64,000 nt of DNA from Sulfitobacter sp. SK012 (GTDB taxonomy: Bacteria; Pseudomonadota; Alphaproteobacteria; Rhodobacterales; Rhodobacteraceae): contig NZ_CP025804.1 in the NCBI RefSeq assembly GCF_003352085.1, forward strand, positions 3,968,001 to 4,032,000. The letters are read 5' to 3'. Shown here piece by piece: positions 44,669-55,400 of this stretch. Each line of letters opens with the position of its first letter. Positions within the stretch are counted from its first letter, which is position 1. The notes beneath the pieces are model-generated. The model made no database searches. It saw only the letters and a list, made by a program, of their open reading frames with translations, and was not told the origin of the DNA. The translations under genes and the position numbers were made by a program.

Positions 44669-46186
44669 TTGCCCACATACACACTTTCCGGTTTCGGAGA
44701 AACTTCTGACAGGTTTGGCAATACAATAAGCGAGAACGAGAGCACTCTGATCATTCGCACCAGCGCTGGCGCGCCTGGCACCTTCTCCTATACCAACTTT
44801 GGCCCTGTTTTCGAAGGTATCAGGCTGGCGGATTTAAACATACCTGGCCTCATAGATATCACGTTGGATGGCGTATCACTGGACGATCTTGGTGCTTTCT
44901 CATTCATTGCGCAGGTAAACGGGAGCTTCGGAAGCGTTCCAATATATTCGGTCGGCAACGATTCAACCTTTGCAGTTTTTCAGCTTTCCGGGCCTGATAT
45001 TTCGACTATCTCGGACGATTTTTTCGGAGACGACATTGATATTGGACTGATTACATCGGGCCCCTTCGCGCCAAACCAAACGATACAGTTCGATGAGATC
45101 GCTCAGTTGGGCGCAACTGTCCCCGACATTACCCAAGGTGCAGATGACATTACCGGCACCGGTGCCTCTGAGGAAATCGCCTCGCTTGGTGGCAATGACA
45201 CGGTCGCAGCCCTTGGCGGCAACGACACAGTTCTGGCCGGCAATGGTGACGACTCTGTAAACGGGGGGAATGGCAACGACGTGATATACCTTGGCGCGGG
45301 CAATGACTTTGCCTTTGGCGCGAACGGTAATGACACCATTGGCGGTGGCGGCGGCAATGACACCGTTTATGGTGGCTACGGATCGGACGTTATTTTTGTT
45401 GGCAACGGCGTTGACTTTGTCGGCGGCGGAGCAGGCGACGACACCATTTACGGCGGTGGCGGCGGCGATACGCTCTACGGCGGAGGTGGTGATGATCTCA
45501 TTGGGGCTGGTGGTGGCGATGCTGCGGATCAAGTCTGGGGTTCGGTTGGCCGCGACGAGATCTATACCGGTGGTGGCAATGACACCGCTGGTGGTGGTGC
45601 CGATGCAGACGAGATCTGGACCGGGACTGGTGAAGACGTAATTTACGGTGGTGGCGGCAACGATCTGCTGGGCGGTGCTGCGGGCGCGGATAGCGTCTAT
45701 GGTGCGGCGGGCAACGACACTGTCTACGGCGGTGGCGGCGATGACTATGTCGCAGGTGGCACCGGCAATGACGCGCTCTTTGGCGGAGCCGGGAATGACA
45801 CCGTGCTTGGTGGTGACGGCAATGATGCGGTCTACGGCTTCACTGAAAACGATGATCTGTCTGGCGGGTCGGGCAATGATACGCTTTTCGGCGGCACCGG
45901 CAACGACACGCTTGACGGTGGCACAGGTATCAACCGGATGACAGGTGGTGCCGGGGCGGATGTTTTTGTCTTTGCGGCGACCGCAGATACGATCACCGAT
46001 TTCGCGGTGAATGTGGACGAAGTGCTGATGAGCACGGCAGCAGGCATTACCGATTTCACGGATATGATCGCAAATCACGCCAGTAATTCCGGCGGCAATG
46101 TGGTCATCACATCAGCTACAAATGCGACATTGACGTTAGAAGGTCTGGCTGTCGGCGATCTGGTTGAGGATGATTTCATCTTCTGA
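44669..46186 (+). CDS. RTX calcium-binding secreted protein (paralogue 2)
   Basis: A 505-aa protein with TTG start; GAAAGGA lies just upstream and gives the correct spacing. The N-terminal domain matches paralogue 1 segment by segment (YTLSGFGETSD, GAPGTFSYTNFGPV, IRLADLNIPGLIDITLDG, FAPNQTIQFDEIA). RTX repeats span about 165-425. The end (INRMTGGAGADVFVFAA, DTITDF, LVEDDFIF) is again shared. No enzymatic motif is present. The 186-bp upstream spacer is distinctly AT-rich. Confidence 0.85.
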   Translation: MPTYTLSGFGETSDRFGNTISENESTLIIRTSAGAPGTFSYTNFGPVFEGIRLADLNIPGLIDITLDGVSLDDLGAFSFIAQVNGSFGSVPIYSVGNDSTFAVFQLSGPDISTISDDFFGDDIDIGLITSGPFAPNQTIQFDEIAQLGATVPDITQGADDITGTGASEEIASLGGNDTVAALGGNDTVLAGNGDDSVNGGNGNDVIYLGAGNDFAFGANGNDTIGGGGGNDTVYGGYGSDVIFVGNGVDFVGGGAGDDTIYGGGGGDTLYGGGGDDLIGAGGGDAADQVWGSVGRDEIYTGGGNDTAGGGADADEIWTGTGEDVIYGGGGNDLLGGAAGADSVYGAAGNDTVYGGGGDDYVAGGTGNDALFGGAGNDTVLGGDGNDAVYGFTENDDLSGGSGNDTLFGGTGNDTLDGGTGINRMTGGAGADVFVFAATADTITDFAVNVDEVLMSTAAGITDFTDMIANHASNSGGNVVITSATNATLTLEGLAVGDLVEDDFIF

Positions 46187-46209
46187 TCAACAACTGACAT
46201 AAGCTATTG

Positions 46210-46246
46210 AAAGGGCTGTTTCCGAATTGGGATGCGGCCCTTTTTT
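46210..46246 (+). terminator. Rho-independent terminator after RTX paralogue 2
   Basis: AAAGGGC (46210-46216) pairs with GCCCTTT (about 46236-46242), the stem extends imperfectly inward around the same GAATT loop as the terminator at 44448, and a T-run follows. The similarity shows the terminator was duplicated with its gene. It also separates this gene from the convergent RTX gene at 46293. Confidence 0.8.
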
Positions 46247-46292
46247 CCATTCAGGATCAAATTGAAACCATGCACGGATAGCAAGCAACAAA

Positions 46293-49034
46293 CTATCCAA
46301 ATAGGAAATCGTCGCTGTCGAGAGAAGAAGCGCGGACGCCTTCGAGGGTAATTGTGCCCTGTATCGTATTAACAACCGCGTTATTGCCCACTTGTGTGAT
46401 CCGCACGTCTTCAAGACTGAGGTTTTCAATATCAAAATGCAGTTGATCCTGATTGACCCGGAAATCTGCAACACGGTCGGTCCCGTGACGGGCATGAAAC
46501 ACAAAGCTGTCGGCATCCGCGCCACCACCAAGGCGGTCGTTGCCATTGCCGCCAACAATCGTGTCTCGTCCCCGACCGCCATATATTAAGTCTGCGCCCT
46601 CGCCTCCATTGACCCAGTCGTTTTCAGAGCCGCCATAGATGGTATCACTGCCGGATCCGCCGTTGATCGTATCCGCGCCGGGGGCACCATATAGCTCATC
46701 GTGGCCGCCGTTGCCCTCCAATCGATCATTGCCGCGGCCGCCATAAATCAGGTCGCTGCCCCACCCTCCCGAGGCCGCATCATTGCCATCATAGAGCCCA
46801 ATCGTATCAGATCCTCCATCGCCCCAGATCGTATCAGTGCCATAGCCACCCCAGATTTCATCATTTCCGTTCCCTCCGCCGATCCGGTCAGCACCCCAAA
46901 ACGCATAGACAGTGTCATTGCCATCACCCCCACGCACGATGTCATCTCCGCGCCCGCCACCTAGAAGGTCGTTGCCAGCACCACCCTCAACGATGTCATT
47001 TTGGTTACCGCCCCAAAGCTCATCATGGCCACCTTGACCGCGGATCAAATCGTTACCTGAACCTCCGTAAATACTGTCATTCCCCCACCCCCCGTTGACG
47101 GTGTCCCAGCCTGAACCCGATCCGACCATGTCATTGCCAAGCCCCGCCGCCACAAAGTCATGCCCTGCGCCAGAAAAGACCCGATCATTGCCACCGCCTA
47201 CGCTGATCGTGTCATCGCCGACGCTGCCTGAAATGACCTGCGCTCGTTCAGTGGCGTTAACAGTACGTCCGGGAGTAGCGGCACCTCGGGCACCGGGAAG
47301 GCCCGTTCCGCCCGTTGTTCCACTGCTGCTTGTGGAAACTGAAGTCCCAACGTTGCTGCCGGGTCCGTCGCCCCCATAGGTCGGCCCGCCGCGGACATCG
47401 CCGATGCCGCCAGCGTACTGTGTGCGTGGGCCATAATCGGGCGTGCCGGCACCAGCGTTGTTAACCACAAGTGACGGATCATAAGGCCCACTTAGGATCA
47501 TGGCGCGGTCCGGTGTTCCAAGGCGTTGCATAGAACCGGGAAAGAAGTCACGTGTCCCCAAACTCTGACCATTATGGCTGTCGATGTCGATCACGGTATC
47601 GCCATAGGTGATCCGCGCGCCGTAGCCAGTTTGGTTTATGTTCAGTTGCCCTGTATTACGCAGCATCGGCAGGTGTCCCAGATCAAGTCTGTCCTCGCTC
47701 GGGTTGAAATCGCGGATGCGGATCATCCCCTCACCGGGGCGGATGACGAAAATATCGCGCCCCGAACCCCCATCCATGACCCCGCGCCCATAGCCCGAAA
47801 CCATGATGTCATCGCCCGCACCACCGTTCAGAATATCAACGCCCAAACCGCCCACGATCATGTCGTCGCCTGCGCCCCCAGTCAACCGGTCGGTGGCTAC
47901 TCCGGTATCGCGCATCACAATGCCGATGTTGCTTACATCAATCGAAAACTGCATCACCCCAGGCGTATTGGTGGCAGAGACAAAGACCTGCAACCGACCG
48001 TTAAGCTTGATCACCTCGATGGACGAAATATTATCAAGCCCATTTTCGCCATCATGCGCGATGCTTTGCAGATGGACGAGTTGCCCATCCGGCAGCAAGC
48101 TCAGCAGGCTTAACCCGTCGTCACCACCGCCCGCGACAACCAGCGCTTGATCCCCGACCCTGACCACGTCCATGGCCGCCAAATCATCAAACCTCGTATC
48201 GCGGCTGTCCAAAATATGATCCGTCGCCTCGAGCCGACCATCATAGAACAACCGCATCACTGAAATAGATCCGCTGCCCGCTGATCCGACCAGCACCCAT
48301 GTGGCCCCGTAAGCCTGCACGGTCTGCAGCACCGTCGGCGTATCGATCCCCAAACCCTGCTCTGCGCCCAACCTGTCGGTCGCACCCAGCGCGCCCGTCG
48401 CCACGTTTGTCACCATAAAACTTGATACGCCGTCGCCGCCGCTGTCGGCCGCCAACACAAAAGAGCGATTGCCAATGGTGGCAATCTCTAGCTGAACCTC
48501 AACGTCCAAGGTGAATGCATCGCGGTCGCTGCTCGCCACAGACCGCTGCCCCAAACTGCCATCGTTGCGCACTGTGTAAGTGGTGAGTAGCCCACCAGCC
48601 TCATCCACCGCGTAAAGCGCTTCTGTTCCATTGCCGAGCAATACAGCAAGCGCCGTAGGTTCCGCCGTACTGCCCGGCAACGTCGTGATGATGCGCCCGC
48701 CCAGTTCTCCGTTGTCAAGCAAGCGGTTCCCGGCCAGAGCAGCCCCGTCAAGCCCGCCAACCAACAGCTGCCGCATCCCGTTCAGCTCTACTTCGGTCAG
48801 TTGACCAATCGCCGTCCCATTCTGTGGACCAGAATAATGCGATGTATCGCGCAGCAGTGCTTGATTGCCGTCCGCCCGCAGCCGGTACATACTTACTCCG
48901 CCACCCTGCCCTGTGGCCGAATACAGATACGTCCCTGTAGACAACCGCACAATCTCCAGATCGCGGATATCGGTGTCCAACGCCTCAACGTTCGAGGTCA
49001 GATGATATTGATAATAAAGCTGCACAAATCCCAC
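46293..49034 (-). CDS. Large RTX protein with N-terminal beta-propeller-like domain
   Basis: A 913-aa secreted protein with GTG start. Residues 1-375 have repeated blade-like units (LEIVRLSTGTYLYSATG, LTEVELNGMRQLLVGG, VLLGNGTEALYAVDEAGG, VQLEIATIGNRSFVLAAD, MDVVRVGDQALVVAGG, IEVIKLNGRLQVFVSAT) that suggest a seven-bladed propeller. A first short RTX block is at 385-430, then a Gly/Ser/Thr-rich linker near 540-600, a long RTX block at 605-850 and the tail LDSDDFLFG. No catalytic motif. Possibly an adhesin or matrix protein. It is divergent from the galactofuranose locus. Confidence 0.85.
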   Translation of the reverse strand: MGFVQLYYQYHLTSNVEALDTDIRDLEIVRLSTGTYLYSATGQGGGVSMYRLRADGNQALLRDTSHYSGPQNGTAIGQLTEVELNGMRQLLVGGLDGAALAGNRLLDNGELGGRIITTLPGSTAEPTALAVLLGNGTEALYAVDEAGGLLTTYTVRNDGSLGQRSVASSDRDAFTLDVEVQLEIATIGNRSFVLAADSGGDGVSSFMVTNVATGALGATDRLGAEQGLGIDTPTVLQTVQAYGATWVLVGSAGSGSISVMRLFYDGRLEATDHILDSRDTRFDDLAAMDVVRVGDQALVVAGGGDDGLSLLSLLPDGQLVHLQSIAHDGENGLDNISSIEVIKLNGRLQVFVSATNTPGVMQFSIDVSNIGIVMRDTGVATDRLTGGAGDDMIVGGLGVDILNGGAGDDIMVSGYGRGVMDGGSGRDIFVIRPGEGMIRIRDFNPSEDRLDLGHLPMLRNTGQLNINQTGYGARITYGDTVIDIDSHNGQSLGTRDFFPGSMQRLGTPDRAMILSGPYDPSLVVNNAGAGTPDYGPRTQYAGGIGDVRGGPTYGGDGPGSNVGTSVSTSSSGTTGGTGLPGARGAATPGRTVNATERAQVISGSVGDDTISVGGGNDRVFSGAGHDFVAAGLGNDMVGSGSGWDTVNGGWGNDSIYGGSGNDLIRGQGGHDELWGGNQNDIVEGGAGNDLLGGGRGDDIVRGGDGNDTVYAFWGADRIGGGNGNDEIWGGYGTDTIWGDGGSDTIGLYDGNDAASGGWGSDLIYGGRGNDRLEGNGGHDELYGAPGADTINGGSGSDTIYGGSENDWVNGGEGADLIYGGRGRDTIVGGNGNDRLGGGADADSFVFHARHGTDRVADFRVNQDQLHFDIENLSLEDVRITQVGNNAVVNTIQGTITLEGVRASSLDSDDFLFG

Positions 49035-50430
<1,396 letters not shown>

Positions 50431-50475
50431 CACGGCCCCCTTTACCTGCAGCGCCAATTCGCGCCAGATAGGGGC

Positions 50476-52371
50476 ATGAGCCAGCCTCCCGTCATCAGCG
50501 TCATCGTCCCGGTCTATAATGTCGAAGACCATGTCGCCGCCTGCATCCAAAGCCTGCGCGATCAAAGCCACACCGATTTCGAGGTCATCGTGGTCGATGA
50601 TGGGGCCACAGATGACAGCTACGGTGCCGCTGTTGTGGCGATTGATGGCGATCCGCGCTTTGGCATTTTGCGGCAAACAAATGGAGGCCTTTCAGCCGCA
50701 CGCAATGCCGGTCTCGCCGTTGCCCAGGGGCAATTCATCGCCTTTGTTGACAGCGATGATGTGGTCGCACCTGACTATCTATCGCTTTTGCTGACGGCCT
50801 TAACCAGCACAGGTGCCGATTGGGCGGCATGCGGCGTGCGATCGGTTTATCCCGGTGGTGGCCATACAGATCACTCTGCCATCCACTCGTCACCGAAACT
50901 TGACGAGGCAGCACCCCAAACACCGCATCTCATGCCCCTTAAGACTTGGGCGCAGGTGATCGATCATTTCCCGTCGGCTTGGAATAAACTCTACCGCGCC
51001 AAGTTGATCAAAGGACTGCGCTTTGACGAAGGCACATTATTTGAGGATCACGCATTCTTCCACCAAGCAGCATGCCGCACCCAAACCATTGCCCATGTGC
51101 CCGCGCCGCTCTATTTGCAGACCCGCGAGCGTGCCGGCCAGATCACCGGGGAGGATTCCCCGCGTATTTTCGACCAGTTTGATGTATTGGAACGTCTTTC
51201 GCTTTTGATGAACGCCGATAAGCCCGGCGGGGTTCCCGCCTACGGCGCTCTGGCCAGTCGGTTGCTTTATGAACGGCTCAGCGTGATCCGCGACCCCGAT
51301 CGGCGCGCGGCGTTCCTTGCCGAAGCAGCCAAGTTGCTCAAGCATCATAATCTGCGCTATTTGCCCGATTGGGACGCTGGTGTTGGTGCTTCGGCAGGGC
51401 TTGAGCTGGCCTCAAAAGTACCGCTGAGCATCGTGATACCGTGGGACGGAGACGCGGACGCCCTGCGCGCCACGCTTGCCTCGCTCGCGGCAGCACAGCC
51501 CTGCGGCGCACAGATTATCGTGTCATGTGATCGCGTCGATGTTGGTAAGGCACAGTCTGTTATCGACGAGCTGCCCACCCTGATCGTCACGGTAGTCTCA
51601 AGCAACACGCCCGGTGCCGGTGCTGCCCGCATGTCCGGGCTGGCGCAAGCCATCGGGACGTATGCGATTTTTCTCGACGCTGGTGATCTGCTGGCACCCA
51701 GTGCTCAGCTGCAAATGCTCAACTCGGTGCTGCACCACAGCGCTGATCTGGGCCTAGCTCCCATGCGCATCGGAACCGGACCCGACGCTGGGATTCACAA
51801 CGGATTTCACGACATAGCTGATTTGCCTCCTAAGTCTGACAAACCGCAGATTATTGAGATGACTGCAGACATCGCCCTGTCGCTTTACTGCCACCCCTCA
51901 GCCAAGATCATCTCTCGCAATCTCATCACACAGGCCACCCTAAAATTCGGGAACGGCCCCCTCGCGGATTGGTCCTTTTTCCACCGCGCCGCCTTGCGCG
52001 CGGGCCGCGTCCTGCACTTGGCGCATGCCGATGTCACAATCAGCCAGCGCACTGAAGACCGGCGACAATGGCTCGCGCCGATTGCGCCTGCAGCTTTGGC
52101 GCGTGCCGTGGCAGATGCTTCAACTGACCTACCGTCCGGCGCAGAGCACCGGCTGCTAGGCCGGGCATTGTGGGAAAAACTGTTTCACACCTCGATGAAC
52201 AAAGCCGGCAAGGTCTGTTTCTTGTTGCAGGCGGCACGTGTCATCTCAAAGCTGCCCCCCTTCCCTGAAGGTGCCCGATTGGATCCCTATATCGGCAAGC
52301 GATTGACCCGATTGATGCAAGCGTCAGGGCGGTCACAGTGGGTTTGCATCAGCCGCGCGCTTGGGCGATAA
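50476..52371 (+). CDS. Glycosyltransferase family 2 with a second, degenerate GT-A domain
   Basis: A 631-aa protein. Residues 1-240 are a full GT2 domain: VISVIVPVYNVEDHVAACIQSL, DFEVIVVDDGATDDS, NGGLSAARNAGLAVAQG and the DxD region FVDSDDVVAPDYL. A second, weaker GT-A-like domain from about 312 has LSIVIPWDGDADALRATLASL and GAGAARMSGLAQAIGTYAIFLDAGDLL, with DAGD in place of DxD. GGGGC precedes the ATG. It follows glf by 45 bp, so transfer of galactofuranose or galactose is plausible. Confidence 0.88.
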   Translation: MSQPPVISVIVPVYNVEDHVAACIQSLRDQSHTDFEVIVVDDGATDDSYGAAVVAIDGDPRFGILRQTNGGLSAARNAGLAVAQGQFIAFVDSDDVVAPDYLSLLLTALTSTGADWAACGVRSVYPGGGHTDHSAIHSSPKLDEAAPQTPHLMPLKTWAQVIDHFPSAWNKLYRAKLIKGLRFDEGTLFEDHAFFHQAACRTQTIAHVPAPLYLQTRERAGQITGEDSPRIFDQFDVLERLSLLMNADKPGGVPAYGALASRLLYERLSVIRDPDRRAAFLAEAAKLLKHHNLRYLPDWDAGVGASAGLELASKVPLSIVIPWDGDADALRATLASLAAAQPCGAQIIVSCDRVDVGKAQSVIDELPTLIVTVVSSNTPGAGAARMSGLAQAIGTYAIFLDAGDLLAPSAQLQMLNSVLHHSADLGLAPMRIGTGPDAGIHNGFHDIADLPPKSDKPQIIEMTADIALSLYCHPSAKIISRNLITQATLKFGNGPLADWSFFHRAALRAGRVLHLAHADVTISQRTEDRRQWLAPIAPAALARAVADASTDLPSGAEHRLLGRALWEKLFHTSMNKAGKVCFLLQAARVISKLPPFPEGARLDPYIGKRLTRLMQASGRSQWVCISRALGR

Positions 52372-52419
52372 GAAAACCGCAGAAACGCTTCGCCAAAAAC
52401 CTCGCAGGAACCACCTGAA

Positions 52420-55400
52420 ATGCTACCATTCGCACCCCACGGCGACGCTCGCCTTGCCTACCGTGCGGACTTCCGGCACGACCGTTACTGCAATTTGTCG
52501 CTTTTTGACCTCAGCCGACGCAACATTCTGTTTCACCTCTCATTGCGTGCCGATACCGGGACGGCTGTTGTCAATCGCCGCAAAGGCGAAGTCTGGGCAC
52601 GCGAACAGCACCGCAATGTTGCCATGCCCGACAGCGGTGTGAATGTGGTCCTTGAATTTAAAGGACCAAGCCTGAGTGTCCAAATTGATGGCACCGAGGC
52701 ATTTCGTTTTGCAAACCGCTTCACCCGGCCTTTCCCCGGCATGCGTGGTGCGGGGTATGCAGATTTCTACGGCGGTCTGTTGGGTCCCACGCTTGAGATG
52801 GATGTACGCGTCGCTGACGCTTTGGGGGATGGCCCCGCGCTGCGGCTCGACCAACGCCTGATGCTACGCGGGGTGCAACCTGCGGATCAACAGTTGGCTC
52901 TTGGCTTGCCCGATATGCCGTTACCACTCAAACTCATCACAGAAACGATCGGTGCGGAACAACACCTTCGCAGCATTATCCCCGGACGCATCTGGCAAGC
53001 GATCTCCCCGGATGCACCACTAACGGTGTACGTCGGTGGGACTTCCCTCACGATCACCCGCGCAGCCCTTGCTGCGCGGATCACCACGATGCTTGAGGAC
53101 GGGCCTGAGCTGAAGACGGACGCGTTGGCCGCAGCGCAGGTGATTGAGCATGTCCGGTTTGCGGGTTTGATGCCCATCCTCACACAGGGCGCGCGCGCTA
53201 AGCTTGTTCGGCTAGCACACGGCATGAAGCTGGATGGTTTTTTATCGCAAGATACCACCACGAGCGCACCGCTGCCCTCGCCACCAGCGCCGGAACATGA
53301 TGCCAAGACCGAGGCGCGCTTCCGCGCTGAACACGACGCCCTCAGCGCTTTCGTCAGCAATGCCACGTCGCCGTTTGGCGCTTATCTGGCCGCCAATGCC
53401 CCCCCAAAGGGACAGCTTCGCAAAGCCTGCCTCGCCCTGACAGAACTTGCCTGCAACACGCCCGATCCAACCTCGCTTCGCGATCTGTCCGCTGCAGCAA
53501 AGACGTTGGGTTTAGGAAAAATGCCAGATCTTACCTTCCCATGGGAAGTTTCTGCCCTGCTGCCTTGGCGTTGGCTTGAAGGTGATCACGCCGGCCTGCC
53601 TACGCTCATCAACCGGCTGACTGAAAATAGTGACGATTGGATCATGACGCCGCCGCTGGCGTGGGTCATGCAACGGGTGGCAGCAGAGGATGTTCCTTTT
53701 GATACTGCGCCGTTGATCAACGCCTATGCAGCATTTCTTGAAGCTCAATCCACCAGCTATTGGGGCCGCAGCAATTGCGCCGCCCTTATTGACGCGACCG
53801 CCGACTTGCTTGCTGCGCGGGACCGTTTTGAACCTGACACTGCCCAGCAAATCGAGACACTGTGTCTGAAGGTCTACGCACTGACCCCTGCGTTTTGGTC
53901 TGCATTGGCGGCACGAGAGCCAGAGCTGTCCCCCGCGTTGATCCATGCTCGCGACGCATTTGCAGCGCTACAATCGGGCGCACCAACCCAACGCCACCTA
54001 GACTCACTCGCAAAAACCGACTGCATCGATCTGCCCCGCTTTCGTCGCGACTTTGCTGTTCCCACTCAAACAATCACTGGCGAAGCAGCACTCCGCCATC
54101 TGGCTCATCCTGAAACGCCCGAAGACGCAGCACAGGACACTTCACTAACAACAGCCGCGCGGGAGTGCATGCCATCGCTCTATGCGGAGACTTCTATCAA
54201 CGCCGATGCCGCAAAAACAGAAGTGACGACCCGCGCGGCCCAAACCTTGTTAGATGATCCATCACAAACGCACCTGTTGGATTACGTCAAACAACTTAAC
54301 GGAATGCCCGATGAAGCGCTTGCTTCAGGTCTGAATTTGTCGGTAGTGGCAGCGCTTTTACAAGGCAACCACCACGCCGAAGCAAACGCGCTCTGGCAAG
54401 AAACGCCCGATAGCCCACTCCAAACCGACCAACCGGCCCTCGAGCATGCGCAAGCCCTGCTGACCCGATCGGGGAACGATCCACTGGCAAAAGAGGCCCT
54501 CAAGCGTTGGTCGCATCAAGCTGCTTCTCTTCCCGCCACCGCGATGCTTTCTGCGGGCCTGGGCCTTCACAACACGGTCGTCACAGTATTTTCCTGCGAG
54601 GCCCATCTGGACACCCGCATTCCGCAAATGCGGCGCGGCTGGTTGAGTGATCTGGCCGCGATTGGCGTGCCCTATGTTATCATCATTGGCGGCGGCACAG
54701 ATCCCAAAGGTGTGCTTGCGGGTGATGTGCTAAGACTGCAGGCGGCGGATGACTATGAGGGGCTGCCGGAAAAGACACTTGCGGCTGTGCGCTGGGTACA
54801 CGAGCAGACTCAATTCGGGCATCTCTACAAAGTAGACGACGATTGCTTTGTGAATGTGCCCACGCTTTTCGATGGGCTGCCCCATCTCAAGTTCGATTAT
54901 TATGGCCGCCCGTTGATCCTTGCACCGGGACAAATGGACCGCGGTTGGCATGTAGCGAAATCCACCAGCCCGCGTGGGCGGCTTGAGTTGGATAAATCAC
55001 CCGAGCCGTCGCGCTATGCCGATGGTGGTTCAGGCTATATGCTCAGCCGTCGCGCCATGGGGGCCGCTTTGAGCGCGCTTGAAACGCCCCAAGGTCAGGC
55101 CCTGTTGCAAAGCTCGTTTATGGAAGACAAACTTTTGGGCGATTTGCTCTCGCTCAAAGGGATCTCAGTTGAGGGCGAAGATTACCTTATCACCGTACGC
55201 CGCCGCGAAGCGTCTGGGGGGATTGCAGTGCCGCGCTGGGTCAATGGGTTTGACGCCAGTCAAACCGCGCCAGTTAAACTTGTTCACCTTGACGACCCAG
55301 CAGCGCAGGACGCAGCCTACGCACGGCTTAAAACGCCCATTCTGCGGCCTGCAAAAATTTGGCCAAGCTTTCAGAATGCCACGCTGGGTCCCCATTCCAA

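Noticed and set aside
39420..46000. Short regularly spaced DNA repeats suggestive of a CRISPR array
   Set aside because: The periodicity is 27 bp and in frame with RTX nonapeptides; there are no unique spacers of constant length and no cas genes.
44963..46078. A 371-aa open frame on the minus strand opposite RTX paralogue 2, with similar ones at 43274-43771, 39184-39978 and 42017-42382
   Set aside because: These are antisense frames kept open by the biased codons of glycine-aspartate RTX repeats. Their products are low-complexity (repeats of VVA, IVA, DRI) and have no ribosome site.
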